64,000 nucleotides of DNA from an uncultured Collinsella sp. (GCA_958353395.1 CATWSG010000002.1:107281-171280), one strand, 5' to 3'. Counted from the stretch's first letter, positions 23,611-32,369 are shown. Program-made: numbers and translations. Notes: a model not told the origin generated them from the letters alone.

Positions 23611-24147
23611 ATGGGTCTGTTTGATATGTTCAAGAAGAAGGCTGAGCCCGCGGCTGCCGCTGCTCCGGCCTCCATCTCTGCTTCTGCCGGCGCCGACGTG
23701 CTGTGCTCGCCCGTCAAGGGCAAGGTCATCAAGATGGCCGACGTGCCCGATCCCGTCTTTGGTGGCGAGGTTCTGGGCAAGGGCTGTGCCGTGTGGCCCG
23801 AGGACGATCTGGTCTACGCTCCCTGCGACGGTAAGGTGACCGTCACCATGGGTCACGCCGTGGGTCTGCAGTCCGATAGCGGCATCGAGGTTCTGGTGCA
23901 CGTTGGCGTCGATACCGTCAACATGAACGGCGATGGCTTCGAGGGCTTCGTCAAGGCCGACGACGTTGTGAAGGCCGGCCAGCCCATACTCAAGATCGAC
24001 CGCGCCAAGATCGCCGCTGCCGGTTACAAGGACTGCGTCGTGGTGGCCGTGTCCAACACCGCCGAGTTTGCCGACGTCGAGCTCACCGTTGAGGCAGAGT
24101 CCGCCGTCGCCGCCGGTGACGCCATCGTTAAGGTCGTTCGCAAGTAA
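23611..24147 (+). CDS. crr: PTS glucose-type EIIA component
   Basis: A 178-residue soluble EIIA-Glc protein. The phosphorylated histidine is His97 in VLVHVGVDTV, and the second active-site histidine is His82 in GHAVGLQSD. It accepts phosphate from HPr and passes it to a sugar-specific EIIB; free EIIA-Glc proteins may also regulate. The N-terminal 27 residues are Ala/Pro-rich and flexible. No EIIBC is adjacent, so it may serve permeases elsewhere. AGAGGAGA precedes the ATG, which is preferred to upstream in-frame starts, and a terminator follows. Confidence 0.93.
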   Translation: MGLFDMFKKKAEPAAAAAPASISASAGADVLCSPVKGKVIKMADVPDPVFGGEVLGKGCAVWPEDDLVYAPCDGKVTVTMGHAVGLQSDSGIEVLVHVGVDTVNMNGDGFEGFVKADDVVKAGQPILKIDRAKIAAAGYKDCVVVAVSNTAEFADVELTVEAESAVAAGDAIVKVVRK

Positions 24148-24173
24148 ACTGCGGCGTTCAAAGGATGTGCAAG

Positions 24174-24202
24174 GGTGGTCGGGTTTTCCGGCCACCTTTT
24201 TT
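24174..24202 (+). terminator. Rho-independent terminator of crr
   Basis: GGTGGTCGGG pairs with CCGGCCACC across TTTT, followed by six T. Confidence 0.85.
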
Positions 24203-24383
24203 ATTGCACCGTGGGGAAGCGTTTTATTGCGCGTTGGGCGGGCTTGCAAACCGTTCGGACGCTAAAACGAACCGACCGCGCCTTCGCGTTGCCGAGGGTG
24301 TTCATAAGTGGATAGTATGGGCTTACTTATTACAACGTGTGCCGCGTCCGGGAAGCGCGGTGCCGCTCATTGGGAGGAACAAC

Positions 24384-24941
24384 ATGAAAAAGAAGCTGCT
24401 GCTTGCGCCCCTCATGGCCGTCTTGGTTGCATGCGTGGTCGTGCTTTCCGGCTGTGGAGGTCCTTCGGTTGAGGAGCTCATCACCGAGGATCTTACGACG
24501 CAGTTTGACGAGGTCAAGAACGGTGGCGACGACTTCCTTTCTGGTCTGGAGGAAGCTTCGGGCGACGAGTTCGAGCAGCTGGGTATCGATCCCAAGGAGT
24601 ATGCCAAGACCTATCTCGAGGGCTTTGACTACAAGATCGGCGACGTGACGGTCGACGAGGACAAGGGTGTCGCGACCGCCGAGGTCTCTATCACCTGCAA
24701 GTCTATGAACAAGATCGTCGAGGGCTTCTCCACCCAGTATCAGGAGAAGGTCGCCGCGCTTGACACGGTTCCTTCCGATGACGAGCTGTACAAGATGGCC
24801 GGTCAGGTTATGGTCGATGTGACCAAGGCCACCGAGCCCAGGAAGACCACGGTTATCTTCAAGTACACCTGCAACGACGACGGCGAGTGGTCTGCCGACG
24901 ACTCCGTCAACTCCGAGATGATGGATGCAATGCTGAGCTAG
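24384..24941 (+). CDS. Lipoprotein of unknown function
   Basis: A 185-residue lipoprotein. The signal peptide starts MKKKLLLAPL and ends in the lipobox LSGC (Cys25). The mature part is acidic and mostly helical, with KVAALDTVPSDDELYKMAGQ near the middle and a beta segment TTVIFKYTCNDDGEW near the end, resembling small DUF-type lipoproteins of Coriobacteriia and Firmicutes. GGGAGGAA precedes the ATG; longer in-frame ORF sequence upstream lacks a start with a ribosome site. The gene is alone between crr and a covarying stem-loop element. Confidence 0.82.
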   Translation: MKKKLLLAPLMAVLVACVVVLSGCGGPSVEELITEDLTTQFDEVKNGGDDFLSGLEEASGDEFEQLGIDPKEYAKTYLEGFDYKIGDVTVDEDKGVATAEVSITCKSMNKIVEGFSTQYQEKVAALDTVPSDDELYKMAGQVMVDVTKATEPRKTTVIFKYTCNDDGEWSADDSVNSEMMDAMLS

Positions 24942-24959
24942 TTCGTTGCGCGGTAGTTC

Positions 24960-25115
24960 GTTACGGCGTTTTACCAAACGCCGTAACTGCTCGACGCTGC
25001 AAACGCCCCTAAGCGGCAATCTGACGTTCAATTTCAAGGGCGCGACCAGAAGGTCAGCGCCCTTTCATTTCACGTCACCTTGCTCGCTTAGGGGCGTTTT
25101 CGCTGTCCGTTCTCT
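24960..25115 (+). repeat. Covarying stem-loop element, copy B
   Basis: Hairpin GTTACGGCG/CGCCGTAAC (24960-24987), GACGCTGC, variable arm AAACGCCCCTAAGCGG (25001-25016), CAATCTGACGTTCAA, inner stem with GACC-AGAA-GGTC apex (25036-25064), TTTCACGTCACCTTG, then TCGCTTAGGGGCGTTT (25084-25099), which pairs with the first arm at 15 of 16 positions, and CGCTGTCCG. The outer arms share no sequence with copies A or C. Confidence 0.78.
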
Positions 25116-25221
25116 ACCTGCGGCGTTGCCATGGTGGTCATTGGGAAGGCGGCAGCTGGGGACGTTCCTTTTCTGCCGGCAGTTGGGGACACTCCTTGTG
25201 CCAGCGTTGCATCGATTGCTT

Positions 25222-25393
25222 GGGAAACCGTGACCCGGTTTTTGGCCGAATAGTGGGTCGCATTTTCCGGATGGGGTGGGTTGCGGAAAGTGCGACCCGG
25301 AATATTGCTCTGAAACGGGATGCGGTTTCCCTGATGCGCCTCAAACGGAAAGCGCATCCCATTCCGGAGCTCCAAAACGGGATGCGCTTTCCG
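25222..25393. repeat. Tandem hairpin array P7, copy 1
   Basis: GGGTCGCATTTTCCG (25255) pairs with CGGAAAGTGCGACCC (25284), GGGATGCGGTTTCC (25317) pairs with GGAAAGCGCATCCC (25347), and a further GGGATGCGCTTTCCG unit (about 25379) follows. The unit GGG-TGCG-TTTCCG recurs with small changes in both orientations. A related array is at 40192-40364. Confidence 0.75.
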
Positions 25394-25434
25394 CGCGGAA
25401 GAATTGTCGCAGCTGCGTTAAGCAGTGTCGCTCG

Positions 25435-26103
25435 TTACTCGCCCAGGATTAGCGCTGCGAGCTCGCCCAGGGTGTCCACCACGTAGTCGGCGCCGGCGGC
25501 TTCCAGCTCTGCGCGGCCGCGGAAACCCCAGCTGACGCCCGCACTCTTAAGGCCGGCGTTGTGGCCGGTCAGGATATCGACATTGGAATCGCCTACGTAG
25601 AGCGTGGTCGCCGGGTCGGCGCCTAGCTCTTCCATCACATGCAGCGTGACGGGTGCTTCGGGCTTGGGCGGAAACGCATCGACACGGCCCTGCACCAGCG
25701 CAAAGCGCTCGGAACCAAAATACTTTTCGATAAGCGGAGCCGCCGAGACGTGGTCCTTGTTAGTGAGCACGGCAAGCTGAACGCCCGCGGCGCGCAAGCG
25801 GTCGAGCATCTCGATCGTGCCGGCATAGGGAGCGGTGTGGTCTTCCTTGTGCTCGCCGTAGTAAGCCCTAAACTCGGCGAGCGTCTGCTCAAACATGCGG
25901 CCGTCGCCTGCGTACTCGGCGGGCATAAAGCGCTCAACCAGCTTGAGCATGCCGTTTCCCACCTTGTAGCGGTACTCGTCAACGGCAAACGTGGGCCAGC
26001 CGTGCGCCTCGCAGGTATGGTTGCCGGCGGCCGCCAGGTCCTCGAGCGTGTTGAGGATGGTGCCGTCCAGATCAAAAATCACATGGGAAAAAGCTGCTGC
26101 CAT
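25435..26103 (-). CDS. gph: HAD-family phosphatase, phosphoglycolate phosphatase-like
   Basis: A 222-residue HAD hydrolase. Motif I is FDLDGTILNT near residues 11-20, motif II is VLTNKD with a conserved Thr, and motif IV is YVGDSNVDILTGHNAG. The cap segment after motif I (EDLAAAGNHTCEAHGWP) fits the Gph/PGP group, which dephosphorylates 2-phosphoglycolate. The start at 26103 has GGGAGC at good distance; an ATG at 26118 lacks a ribosome site. It lies downstream of hypE with a 104-bp gap and may be the last gene of that transcript. Other small phosphoesters are possible substrates. Confidence 0.82.
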   Translation of the reverse strand: MAAAFSHVIFDLDGTILNTLEDLAAAGNHTCEAHGWPTFAVDEYRYKVGNGMLKLVERFMPAEYAGDGRMFEQTLAEFRAYYGEHKEDHTAPYAGTIEMLDRLRAAGVQLAVLTNKDHVSAAPLIEKYFGSERFALVQGRVDAFPPKPEAPVTLHVMEELGADPATTLYVGDSNVDILTGHNAGLKSAGVSWGFRGRAELEAAGADYVVDTLGELAALILGE

Positions 26104-26207
26104 GAAAGCTCCCGTCATTGGGTTTCAAAACGCACCTCATAATACTGGGCATGCGTGCCGGGCATGTTTGGAATCTGAATATCTTTAATAGCCCTGAGCC
26201 TTTGTCG

Positions 26208-27242
26208 TTAGCAAATCCTCGGCAGCTGCTCTCCTACGAGCATGTCGAGGATGCGGGTCGAGCCCCAGCCGGTGCGCACGCGCACGGCGGGATGGGCGCC
26301 CTCGGCAAGTGGCAGCACGCGGCCGATGATGGCGGCATTCTCGCCGTAGCGGGCGGCGCGCATGGCGCTCAGCGCGGCATCGGCTTGCTCGGCCGGCACG
26401 ACGGCAACCATCTTGCCCTCGTTTGCCACCTGCAGCACATCGTAGCCGAGCATCTCGCAGGCTGCCTGCACGTCGGGGCGCACGGGCACATCGTCCTCGT
26501 CGATCTCCATGGCAACGCCGCTGGCCTGCGCAAACTCGTTGAGCGTCGAGGCCAGGCCACCGCGCGTGGGGTCGCGGAAGCAGCGTGTGTCGGGTGCTGC
26601 GGAAAGCACATCGGCAATCAGGTGGTTGAGCGGCGCGGCGTCGCTTTCGATCGTGCTCGAAAACGTCAGACCCTCGCGTTGGCTCATGATAGCGATGCCG
26701 TGGTCGCCTAGTGTACCCGAGACCAGGATGACATCGCCGGGCTGGCAGTTTGCGCCGCTGAGCGCCACGCCCGCAGGCACCTCGCCCACGCCGGCGGTAT
26801 TGATATAGACGCCGTCGGCCCCGCCGCGCTCGACCACCTTGGTGTCGCCCGTGATTATGGACACGCCCGCCTCGTGCGCCGTCTCGGCCATCGTCTGCAC
26901 AATCTGGCGGAGCCTATCCATGGGATAGCCCTCTTCGAGGATAAAGCCGCACGACAGGTAGCGCACGTTGGCACCCGAGGTCGCGACGTCGTTGACGGTT
27001 CCGCACACGGCGAGGCGGCCGATGTTGCCACCGGGGAAGAACTGCGGCGAGACTACAAAGCTGTCGGTCGACATGGCGATGCGCCCGCTCGCGGGCAGCG
27101 CGGCGACGCCGGCATCGTTGCCTTCGAGCAGCTCGGACGACCCAAAGGCATCCAAAAAGACCTCATCGATGATGCGTTTCATCATCTGGCCGCCGGAGCC
27201 GTGGCCCAGCAGGACGGTGCTATCGGTAACGCTATGGGACAT
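26208..27242 (-). CDS. hypE: Hydrogenase maturation protein HypE
   Basis: A 344-residue PurM-like ATPase. HypE dehydrates a carbamoyl group on its C-terminal cysteine to a thiocyanate, supplying the cyanide ligands of the NiFe active site. The essential C-terminal cysteine is present in the ending LPRIC. Other family segments are LLGHGSGGQMM at the start, MSTDSFVVSPQFFPGGNIG, and GDTKVVERGGADGVYINT. It partners with HypF, encoded in the same minus-strand cluster. It is 48 bp downstream of hypD. Confidence 0.96.
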   Translation of the reverse strand: MSHSVTDSTVLLGHGSGGQMMKRIIDEVFLDAFGSSELLEGNDAGVAALPASGRIAMSTDSFVVSPQFFPGGNIGRLAVCGTVNDVATSGANVRYLSCGFILEEGYPMDRLRQIVQTMAETAHEAGVSIITGDTKVVERGGADGVYINTAGVGEVPAGVALSGANCQPGDVILVSGTLGDHGIAIMSQREGLTFSSTIESDAAPLNHLIADVLSAAPDTRCFRDPTRGGLASTLNEFAQASGVAMEIDEDDVPVRPDVQAACEMLGYDVLQVANEGKMVAVVPAEQADAALSAMRAARYGENAAIIGRVLPLAEGAHPAVRVRTGWGSTRILDMLVGEQLPRIC

Positions 27243-27290
27243 ATCGAAAACTCCAATCGTGGGTGGTGCCAGTGTGCGGGTGCGTCCGGA

Positions 27291-28403
27291 CTAGTTACGG
27301 TAGCGGTAGTAAGCCGCGCAGCTGCCCTCGGAGCTCACCATGCACGGGCCGACGGGGTGCTCGGGCGTGCAGGTGCGGCCAAAGAGCGGGCAGCTGCTTG
27401 GCGTAATGGCCCCGCGCAGCACGTCGCCGCAGCGGCATCCACGCGGCTCGACCGTCGCCTCAACGGGCACGTCAAAGCGAGCACGGGCATCAAAACGCAA
27501 GAACTCGGGGCGGATTGCGAGGCCCGAGTTGGCAATCGGCCCCAGACCGCGCCATGTGGTGCCGCACGGCTCAAACACCTGCTCGACCAGTTGGCGCGCC
27601 ACGGGGTTGCCGTTCGCATTGACACCGCGGCGGTAGGCATTGTCGATCGCCGGCCTGTCCTCGACAACCATCTGGACCAGCATGCAGATGCCCTGCAGGA
27701 TATCGACCGGTTCAAATCCCGTGACCACGCCCGGGGTATCGAACTCGTCGACCAAAAAGCTGAAGGGCGCCAAGCCCGTGATGGTGGCGACGTGGCCCGG
27801 CAGGATAAAGCCGTCGATGGCGGTCTCGGGGTCGTTGGCGATGGCGCGCAACGCCGGCGGCGTGGTCTTGTGGGCGCAATAGACCGAGAAGTTCAAAAGC
27901 CCGCGCGCCTCGGCCTCCAAGATGGCGGCGGCGATGGTGGGCGTCGTAGTCTCGAAGCCCACGCCCATAAAAATGACCGGGCGATCAGGGTTTTGCTCGG
28001 CAATGTCGAGCGCGTCGAGCGGGGAGTACACAATGCGGATATCGCGCCCCGCCGCCTTTTGCGCGGCGAGCGAGGTGGATGATCCGGGCACGCGCATCAT
28101 GTCGCCAAAGGTGGTGATGATGGCGCCGTCTATGTTGGCGAGCGCGATTGCGTGGTCGATGTCGCGGTTGGCGGTGACGCAGACGGGGCAGCCCGGGCCG
28201 CTCAGCAGCTTGAGCCCGGCCGGCATAATGGAGCGAAAGCCATAGCGCCCGATGCTCACGGTATGCGTGCCGCAGACTTCCATAAGGTTGATGGTGCGGT
28301 CGCCGACAAGCTCATGAATGCGTTCGATGAGCTCGCGAGCCAGCTTGGGATCGCGGAATGCCGAGAAATCGATACCGGAGCGCGCCGGCTGCTCGGGCGC
28401 CAC
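27291..28403 (-). CDS. hypD: Hydrogenase maturation protein HypD
   Basis: A 370-residue iron-sulfur protein that, with HypC, assembles the Fe(CN)2CO group of NiFe hydrogenases. Conserved motifs are VCGTHTVSIGRYG, GPGCPVCVT, GFETTTP and the C-terminal cysteine cluster (EPRGCRCGDVLRG and CPLFGRTCTPEHPVGPCMVS). The start is GTG at 28403, overlapping the hypC stop by one base (TAGTG), so translation is probably coupled. Length is normal for HypD. Confidence 0.96.
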   Translation of the reverse strand: MAPEQPARSGIDFSAFRDPKLARELIERIHELVGDRTINLMEVCGTHTVSIGRYGFRSIMPAGLKLLSGPGCPVCVTANRDIDHAIALANIDGAIITTFGDMMRVPGSSTSLAAQKAAGRDIRIVYSPLDALDIAEQNPDRPVIFMGVGFETTTPTIAAAILEAEARGLLNFSVYCAHKTTPPALRAIANDPETAIDGFILPGHVATITGLAPFSFLVDEFDTPGVVTGFEPVDILQGICMLVQMVVEDRPAIDNAYRRGVNANGNPVARQLVEQVFEPCGTTWRGLGPIANSGLAIRPEFLRFDARARFDVPVEATVEPRGCRCGDVLRGAITPSSCPLFGRTCTPEHPVGPCMVSSEGSCAAYYRYRN

Positions 28404-28663
28404 TAGTAAGCCTCCGCCGGGTTGGTGGTCAGCTGGTCTTCTTCGACCAGCTCGGACATGGCATTAACAAGCTCGAGCGTTTCCTGTGCTTCCTGCTCGT
28501 CGACAATCTGGATGCCAAAGCCGGCGTGTACGAGAATATAGTCGCCAACCTGCGCCGTCGGCACGAGTCGTAGCGACACAGGGCGCTCGATGCCCATCAT
28601 GTCGACGGTGGCCTTGAGGTCGTCGTCGCGTTTGACTACTTTACCGGGAACGGCAAGGCACAT
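28403..28663 (-). CDS. hypC: Hydrogenase maturation chaperone HypC
   Basis: An 86-residue chaperone starting MCLAVPGKVV, with the essential Cys2 that carries the iron group and binds HypD and the hydrogenase large subunit. The OB-fold-like segments (VSLRLVPTAQVGDYILVHAGFGIQIVDE) match the family. It directly precedes hypD. GGGGAACA lies upstream of the ATG. A 124-bp gap separates it from hypF, in which no terminator was identified. Confidence 0.95.
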   Translation of the reverse strand: MCLAVPGKVVKRDDDLKATVDMMGIERPVSLRLVPTAQVGDYILVHAGFGIQIVDEQEAQETLELVNAMSELVEEDQLTTNPAEAY

Positions 28664-28787
28664 ATTGTTCCCCTTTTATACGCTTTGCGCTGGACGGGCG
28701 CTCAATAATCCATCAGTTGATGGTAGCGCTCGCGGGCGCTGCGGGCAAACGCGCTACACCTGTGAGACGGCGGCGTGCGAGGGCGAG

Positions 28788-31259
28788 CTACTGTGATGCA
28801 ATCTGCGCGAGGCGAGCGCGTGCGACTGCCGCCTGACCGTAGGCGATGCAGCCGTCATTGACGGGTACGGTGTGGGGGACAAGGACAGTAAAGCCTGTGC
28901 TTTTGAGCTCGCGGGTGAGAAGCTGAAGCAGAAGTCGGTTCATGAACACGCCGCCCGAGAGCGCGACGGTGTCGATGCCCTCGTGCACGCAGATATCGCT
29001 GGCGATGCGCGCCGAGGAGCGCGCGACGGCGACATGGAAGTCGAGTGCGAGCCTGTCGGCGGGCGCTCCGGCTTCAATTCCTCCCAAAAGTGCTTCAAAG
29101 AGTGCTTTCTGGTCCAGAACATAGGGGCCGTCCAGCCACGATGGGCCAGATGCGAAATAGCCGGCGTTGTCGTCGGGAAAATGGGCGATTTCGTTGTCGA
29201 GCGCGCGCCAGGCGGCGGCTTCGAGTTCTATGGCGGGTTCGCCCTCGTAGGTTGCCTTGTCGCAGATGCCCAGAATTGCTGCCGCGGCATCAAAGAGACG
29301 CCCCATGCTGCTGGTACGCGGGCTGTTGATGCCGCGCTCGATCATGGTGGCTGTCACGCTGCGCGTTTGTTCGTCGAGGCTGTCCAAAAGCCGAGCGGCA
29401 CCTGGGTGCTCGAGCAGGCCGAGCTCACTGAGCAGGGCGAAGGCGTTGCGGCGGGCGTCGCGCACGGAGGCCGCCCCACCGGGGAGCGCCCAGGTGCGCA
29501 AATGCGCGGCGCGCTCAAAGCCGCCAAGGCTGGCAACAAGAAACTCGCCGCCCCAAATGGTCCCATCGGTGCCGGCGCCGGTGCCGTCAAAGGCGATGCC
29601 AAGGACGCGCGCGTCGGTTGTAAGCTGGCCCGCGGCGATGGCTTCGGCCATTACGCTCGCGATATGCGCATGATGGTGCTGCACCTCGACGAGCGGCAGA
29701 TTGCATTTTCGTGCCTGCTCGCGCGCCCACTGGCCCGATAGATAACTGGGGTGTACATCGCAAGCCAAGGCGGCGGGCGCCAAATCAAAGAGATCTTCCA
29801 AGCGCGTGCGCGCAGCGTTCCAGGCATCGAAGGTCCCGCCGTTTTCAACATCGCCGATATGCTGCGACACAAAACAGGTTGCCTCGCCGTTCGTCCCTTC
29901 ACGCGTGAGCGCAATCGTGGCCTTTTGTTGTGGCCCGCAGGCGAGCACGCAGGACGGAGCGCGGTCGAGCGCCGGCAACGGCAGCGGCTGGGGTGCATAT
30001 CCGCGAGCGCGGCGAACGGGCATAACGGCGCCGTTGACCACGCGCACCACGGAATCGTCATAGCGCGAGAGAATCGCTCGATCGTTGCCGAGCAGCGCGT
30101 CGGCGATGCCGGCGGCAACGAGGCGCTCCCAGGCAAGATCGTCATCGGTCTCGATGGGCTCTTCGCTCAGGTTGCCGCTGGTCATGACGAGCGCGTGCAT
30201 ACCGCAGGCTTCTGCCACGGCAAGCAACAGATGTTGAAGCGGCGTATAGGGGAGCATAACGCCAAGCTCGGGCAGGTCGCGCGCGACGGACGGTGCGAGT
30301 ACGAGGGCGTCGGAAGAATCGCCGTCGTTCCCGCAAACAGCCCGCCGGCGCAGCAGCACGATTGGGCGGATACTGCCAGCGAGCAGATTGCGTTCAGCAT
30401 CGTCGATATGACACAGGCGCCCGGCATCGGCAAGACTGCGCACCATGACGGCAAGCGGCTTATTGCTGCGACGCTTGCGACGGCGCAGCTCGGCCACCGC
30501 CTGCTCGTTGGCAGCGTCACAGGATAGATGGAATCCGCCCAGGCCCTTGATGGCGACGATGCCACCGCTGGCCAGCAGCTCAACACAGCGGTCGATAATG
30601 GCGTCGCTGGCCTCGCGTGTGGTGCCGACGGCCAGCGACGCGGCGGCTTCGCCCGGCCCATCGCCCACGCCCGCTTCGCGCCACGTAATATGCGGTCCGC
30701 AATCAAAGCAGGCATCGGGCTGCGCGTGAAAACGCCGGTCGAGTGGGTCGGCATACTCCGCGGCGCACTTGGGACACATGGGAAAACGGTCCATCGAGGT
30801 AGCCGCTCGATCGTAAGGTAACGAGCGGATGATGGTAAAGCGTGGGCCACAGTTAGTGCAGTTGATAAAGGGGTAGTGATAGCGTCGGTCGGCGGGATCG
30901 AACAACTCGCGCAGGCAATCGTCACAGGTGGCGATATCGGGCGAGACGAGCGTCGTGTGCGCGGTCTGGTCCTGCGATGCTACGATGCGAAAGCCCTGTT
31001 CATTGGCGGCATCCCAACCGTTGGCTGCCAGGTCCACAACCTCGACATACTCTACGCGGGCTGCCGCGGGCGCATGCTCGGAAAGCGCGGCAACAAAAGC
31101 ATCGAGCGCATCGGCCGGAGCGTGCGCCTCGATATGCACGCCGTCGCCCGCATTGAGCACCCATCCGCAAATGTCATACGCAATGGCCTCGCGATACACA
31201 AACGGCCGCATGCCAACGCCCTGCACAATGCCCGTCACATGAATATGCACATGCCGCAT
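28788..31259 (-). CDS. hypF: Carbamoyltransferase HypF
   Basis: An 823-residue multidomain enzyme that makes carbamoyl-adenylate from carbamoyl phosphate and passes the carbamoyl group to HypE. Domains in order: acylphosphatase (HIHVTGIVQGVGMRPFVYR, residues 3-21), two zinc-finger modules (CDDCLRELFDP; CTNCGPRF; CPKCAAEYADPLDRRFHAQ; CFDCGPH), a YrdC-like domain (KGLGGFHLSCDA) and a Kae1-like domain (VQHHHAHIASVMAE; GIAFDGTGAGTDGTIWGGEF; LSGGVFMNRLL). The ATG at 31259 has GAGGGG upstream and starts exactly at the acylphosphatase domain; longer in-frame sequence runs into a hairpin repeat. Confidence 0.96.
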   Translation of the reverse strand: MRHVHIHVTGIVQGVGMRPFVYREAIAYDICGWVLNAGDGVHIEAHAPADALDAFVAALSEHAPAAARVEYVEVVDLAANGWDAANEQGFRIVASQDQTAHTTLVSPDIATCDDCLRELFDPADRRYHYPFINCTNCGPRFTIIRSLPYDRAATSMDRFPMCPKCAAEYADPLDRRFHAQPDACFDCGPHITWREAGVGDGPGEAAASLAVGTTREASDAIIDRCVELLASGGIVAIKGLGGFHLSCDAANEQAVAELRRRKRRSNKPLAVMVRSLADAGRLCHIDDAERNLLAGSIRPIVLLRRRAVCGNDGDSSDALVLAPSVARDLPELGVMLPYTPLQHLLLAVAEACGMHALVMTSGNLSEEPIETDDDLAWERLVAAGIADALLGNDRAILSRYDDSVVRVVNGAVMPVRRARGYAPQPLPLPALDRAPSCVLACGPQQKATIALTREGTNGEATCFVSQHIGDVENGGTFDAWNAARTRLEDLFDLAPAALACDVHPSYLSGQWAREQARKCNLPLVEVQHHHAHIASVMAEAIAAGQLTTDARVLGIAFDGTGAGTDGTIWGGEFLVASLGGFERAAHLRTWALPGGAASVRDARRNAFALLSELGLLEHPGAARLLDSLDEQTRSVTATMIERGINSPRTSSMGRLFDAAAAILGICDKATYEGEPAIELEAAAWRALDNEIAHFPDDNAGYFASGPSWLDGPYVLDQKALFEALLGGIEAGAPADRLALDFHVAVARSSARIASDICVHEGIDTVALSGGVFMNRLLLQLLTRELKSTGFTVLVPHTVPVNDGCIAYGQAAVARARLAQIASQ

Positions 31260-31278
31260 GCGACACCCCTCATCAAAA

Positions 31279-31357
31279 CCGACCAAAAAAGGACAGGTTT
31301 GTTTTGGTAGGTAAAACGCTAAACCTGCCAAAACAAACCTGTCCCTTTTTGGCAGGT
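31279..31357. repeat. Large double hairpin P4 between nikR and hypF
   Basis: Two 35-bp arms (31279-31313 and about 31323-31357) pair with only a few mismatches, and each arm is itself an inverted repeat (ACCAAAA/TTTTGGT, CCAAAA/TTTTGG). Both contain the GGACAGGTTTGTTTTGG core seen at 23301. On the minus strand it is between the nikR stop and the hypF start. Confidence 0.75.
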
Positions 31358-31375
31358 GCGCTGCGGGAAATCCCG

Positions 31376-31888
31376 CTACAGCCCCAGGCTCTGCTTGGTG
31401 GCGGCGCACGTGAGCTCGCCGTGCTTAACGCCGCGCAGGCCCAGCAGGCGATCGGCTAGTTCGTAGACGCGCTCGCCGCGACCCTTGAGCGCAAGAATCT
31501 CCAAGCAGTTGTGGTGATCCAGATGCACGTGCATGGTCGATACGATCTCGTCGGTGTAGTCGTGCTGCACCTCGTCCAAGCGGCGCGTCAGGTCGCCGGT
31601 ATGGTGGTCGTAGATCATGGTGAGCGACCCGATAACATGCTCATCGGGCGTGCGCATCTGCTCTTTGGCGATCGAGGCGCGAATCAGGTCGCGCACGGCC
31701 TCGGATCGGTTGGCCACGTCGCCGCGGCGTGCGATCTGCTCGTCAAAACGGCGCAGCAGGTCGTCGGGTGCGGTAACCGAAAAACGGACCAGCTCGGAGC
31801 CGGAGCCACTACAGTGGCAGCCCGCGTCACCGTCCGCCCCGTGCGGATGCTCGTGCTCGTACCCGCAGCAGTGCTCGTGTTCGGCCAC
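31376..31888 (-). CDS. nikR: Nickel-responsive regulator NikR with His/Cys-rich N-terminal extension
   Basis: A 170-residue regulator. After an extension of about 30 residues rich in His and Cys (HEHCCGYEHEHPHG, GCHCSG), the ribbon-helix-helix domain begins at LVRFSVTAPDDLL, followed by the metal-binding ACT-like domain with HVHLDHHNCLEIL, the standard nickel ligand pattern. NikR normally represses nickel uptake. Typical family length is about 135, so the extension is extra and could buffer nickel. The start is a GTG at 31888, two bases after the upstream small gene, with only a weak ribosome site, so translation may depend on that gene. Its place before hypF fits nickel supply to hydrogenase. 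Confidence 0.92.
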   Translation of the reverse strand: MAEHEHCCGYEHEHPHGADGDAGCHCSGSGSELVRFSVTAPDDLLRRFDEQIARRGDVANRSEAVRDLIRASIAKEQMRTPDEHVIGSLTMIYDHHTGDLTRRLDEVQHDYTDEIVSTMHVHLDHHNCLEILALKGRGERVYELADRLLGLRGVKHGELTCAATKQSLGL

Positions 31889-31889
31889 C

Positions 31890-32138
31890 TTACACCAGCT
31901 TCACGGAGCCGACGGAGTTGTGGTCGGCCTCGATGGCTTCCTCGTAGCCCTCGAGTGCGTCGTGGGCCTCGTGGAGCGCGGCCATGGCGGCCTCGAGCTT
32001 GGCGCCGATGCGCTCCATGTCAAAATTCTCGGTCGCATGCAGCAGCTGATGGCTCCACTCGTGAGCGAGCTCGATGGTGTCGTCGACCTGCTTGACGCTC
32101 ATGGCAAGCTGGCTCATGTTCATTCCAACATCATGCAT
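31890..32138 (-). CDS. Small helical protein preceding nikR
   Basis: An 82-residue, mostly helical, acidic protein (SVKQVDDTIELAHEWSHQLLHATENF; LEAAMAALHEAHDALEGYEEAIEAD) with several histidines. It is not recognised. AAGGAG precedes the ATG at 32138. It is two bases from nikR, so it is the first gene of the nikR-hyp cluster and may be needed for nikR translation. A nickel-handling role is a guess from context only. Confidence 0.65.
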   Translation of the reverse strand: MHDVGMNMSQLAMSVKQVDDTIELAHEWSHQLLHATENFDMERIGAKLEAAMAALHEAHDALEGYEEAIEADHNSVGSVKLV

Positions 32139-32216
32139 GGAAAATCTCCTTTTGTATGGGGCAGTTCAGTGGTTCAGATTTTACTACGCCCGCTCTGTGC
32201 GCAGCTGCATAAGAAA

Positions 32217-32248
32217 ACGGGTGCGAGTCTGTGCGACCCGCACCCGTT
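32217..32248 (-). terminator. Terminator of trxA
   Basis: AACGGGTGCG (32217-32226) pairs with CGCACCCGTT (32239-32248), with T-rich sequence after it on the minus strand. It lies about 120 bp past the thioredoxin stop and about 80 bp before the nikR-cluster start. Confidence 0.6.
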
Positions 32249-32369
32249 CACTGGGGGCTGTTTGTGACTACCATACTATCCGTGGTTGCACTCGGTGCAT
32301 CCAGAAGTCCGGCGAGCGGTGCAAAAGCGCTCATGGACGGCAGGCAGACGGCAACATGTAACAAGCGTA

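Larger units (their letters stand above)
24942..25434. repeat. Repeat-filled gap before gph
   Basis: No gene is seen in 493 bp. It holds covarying element B, two GGGGAC-containing P5-like fragments (25136-25200), and the tandem hairpin array P7 (25222-25393). Confidence 0.7.
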
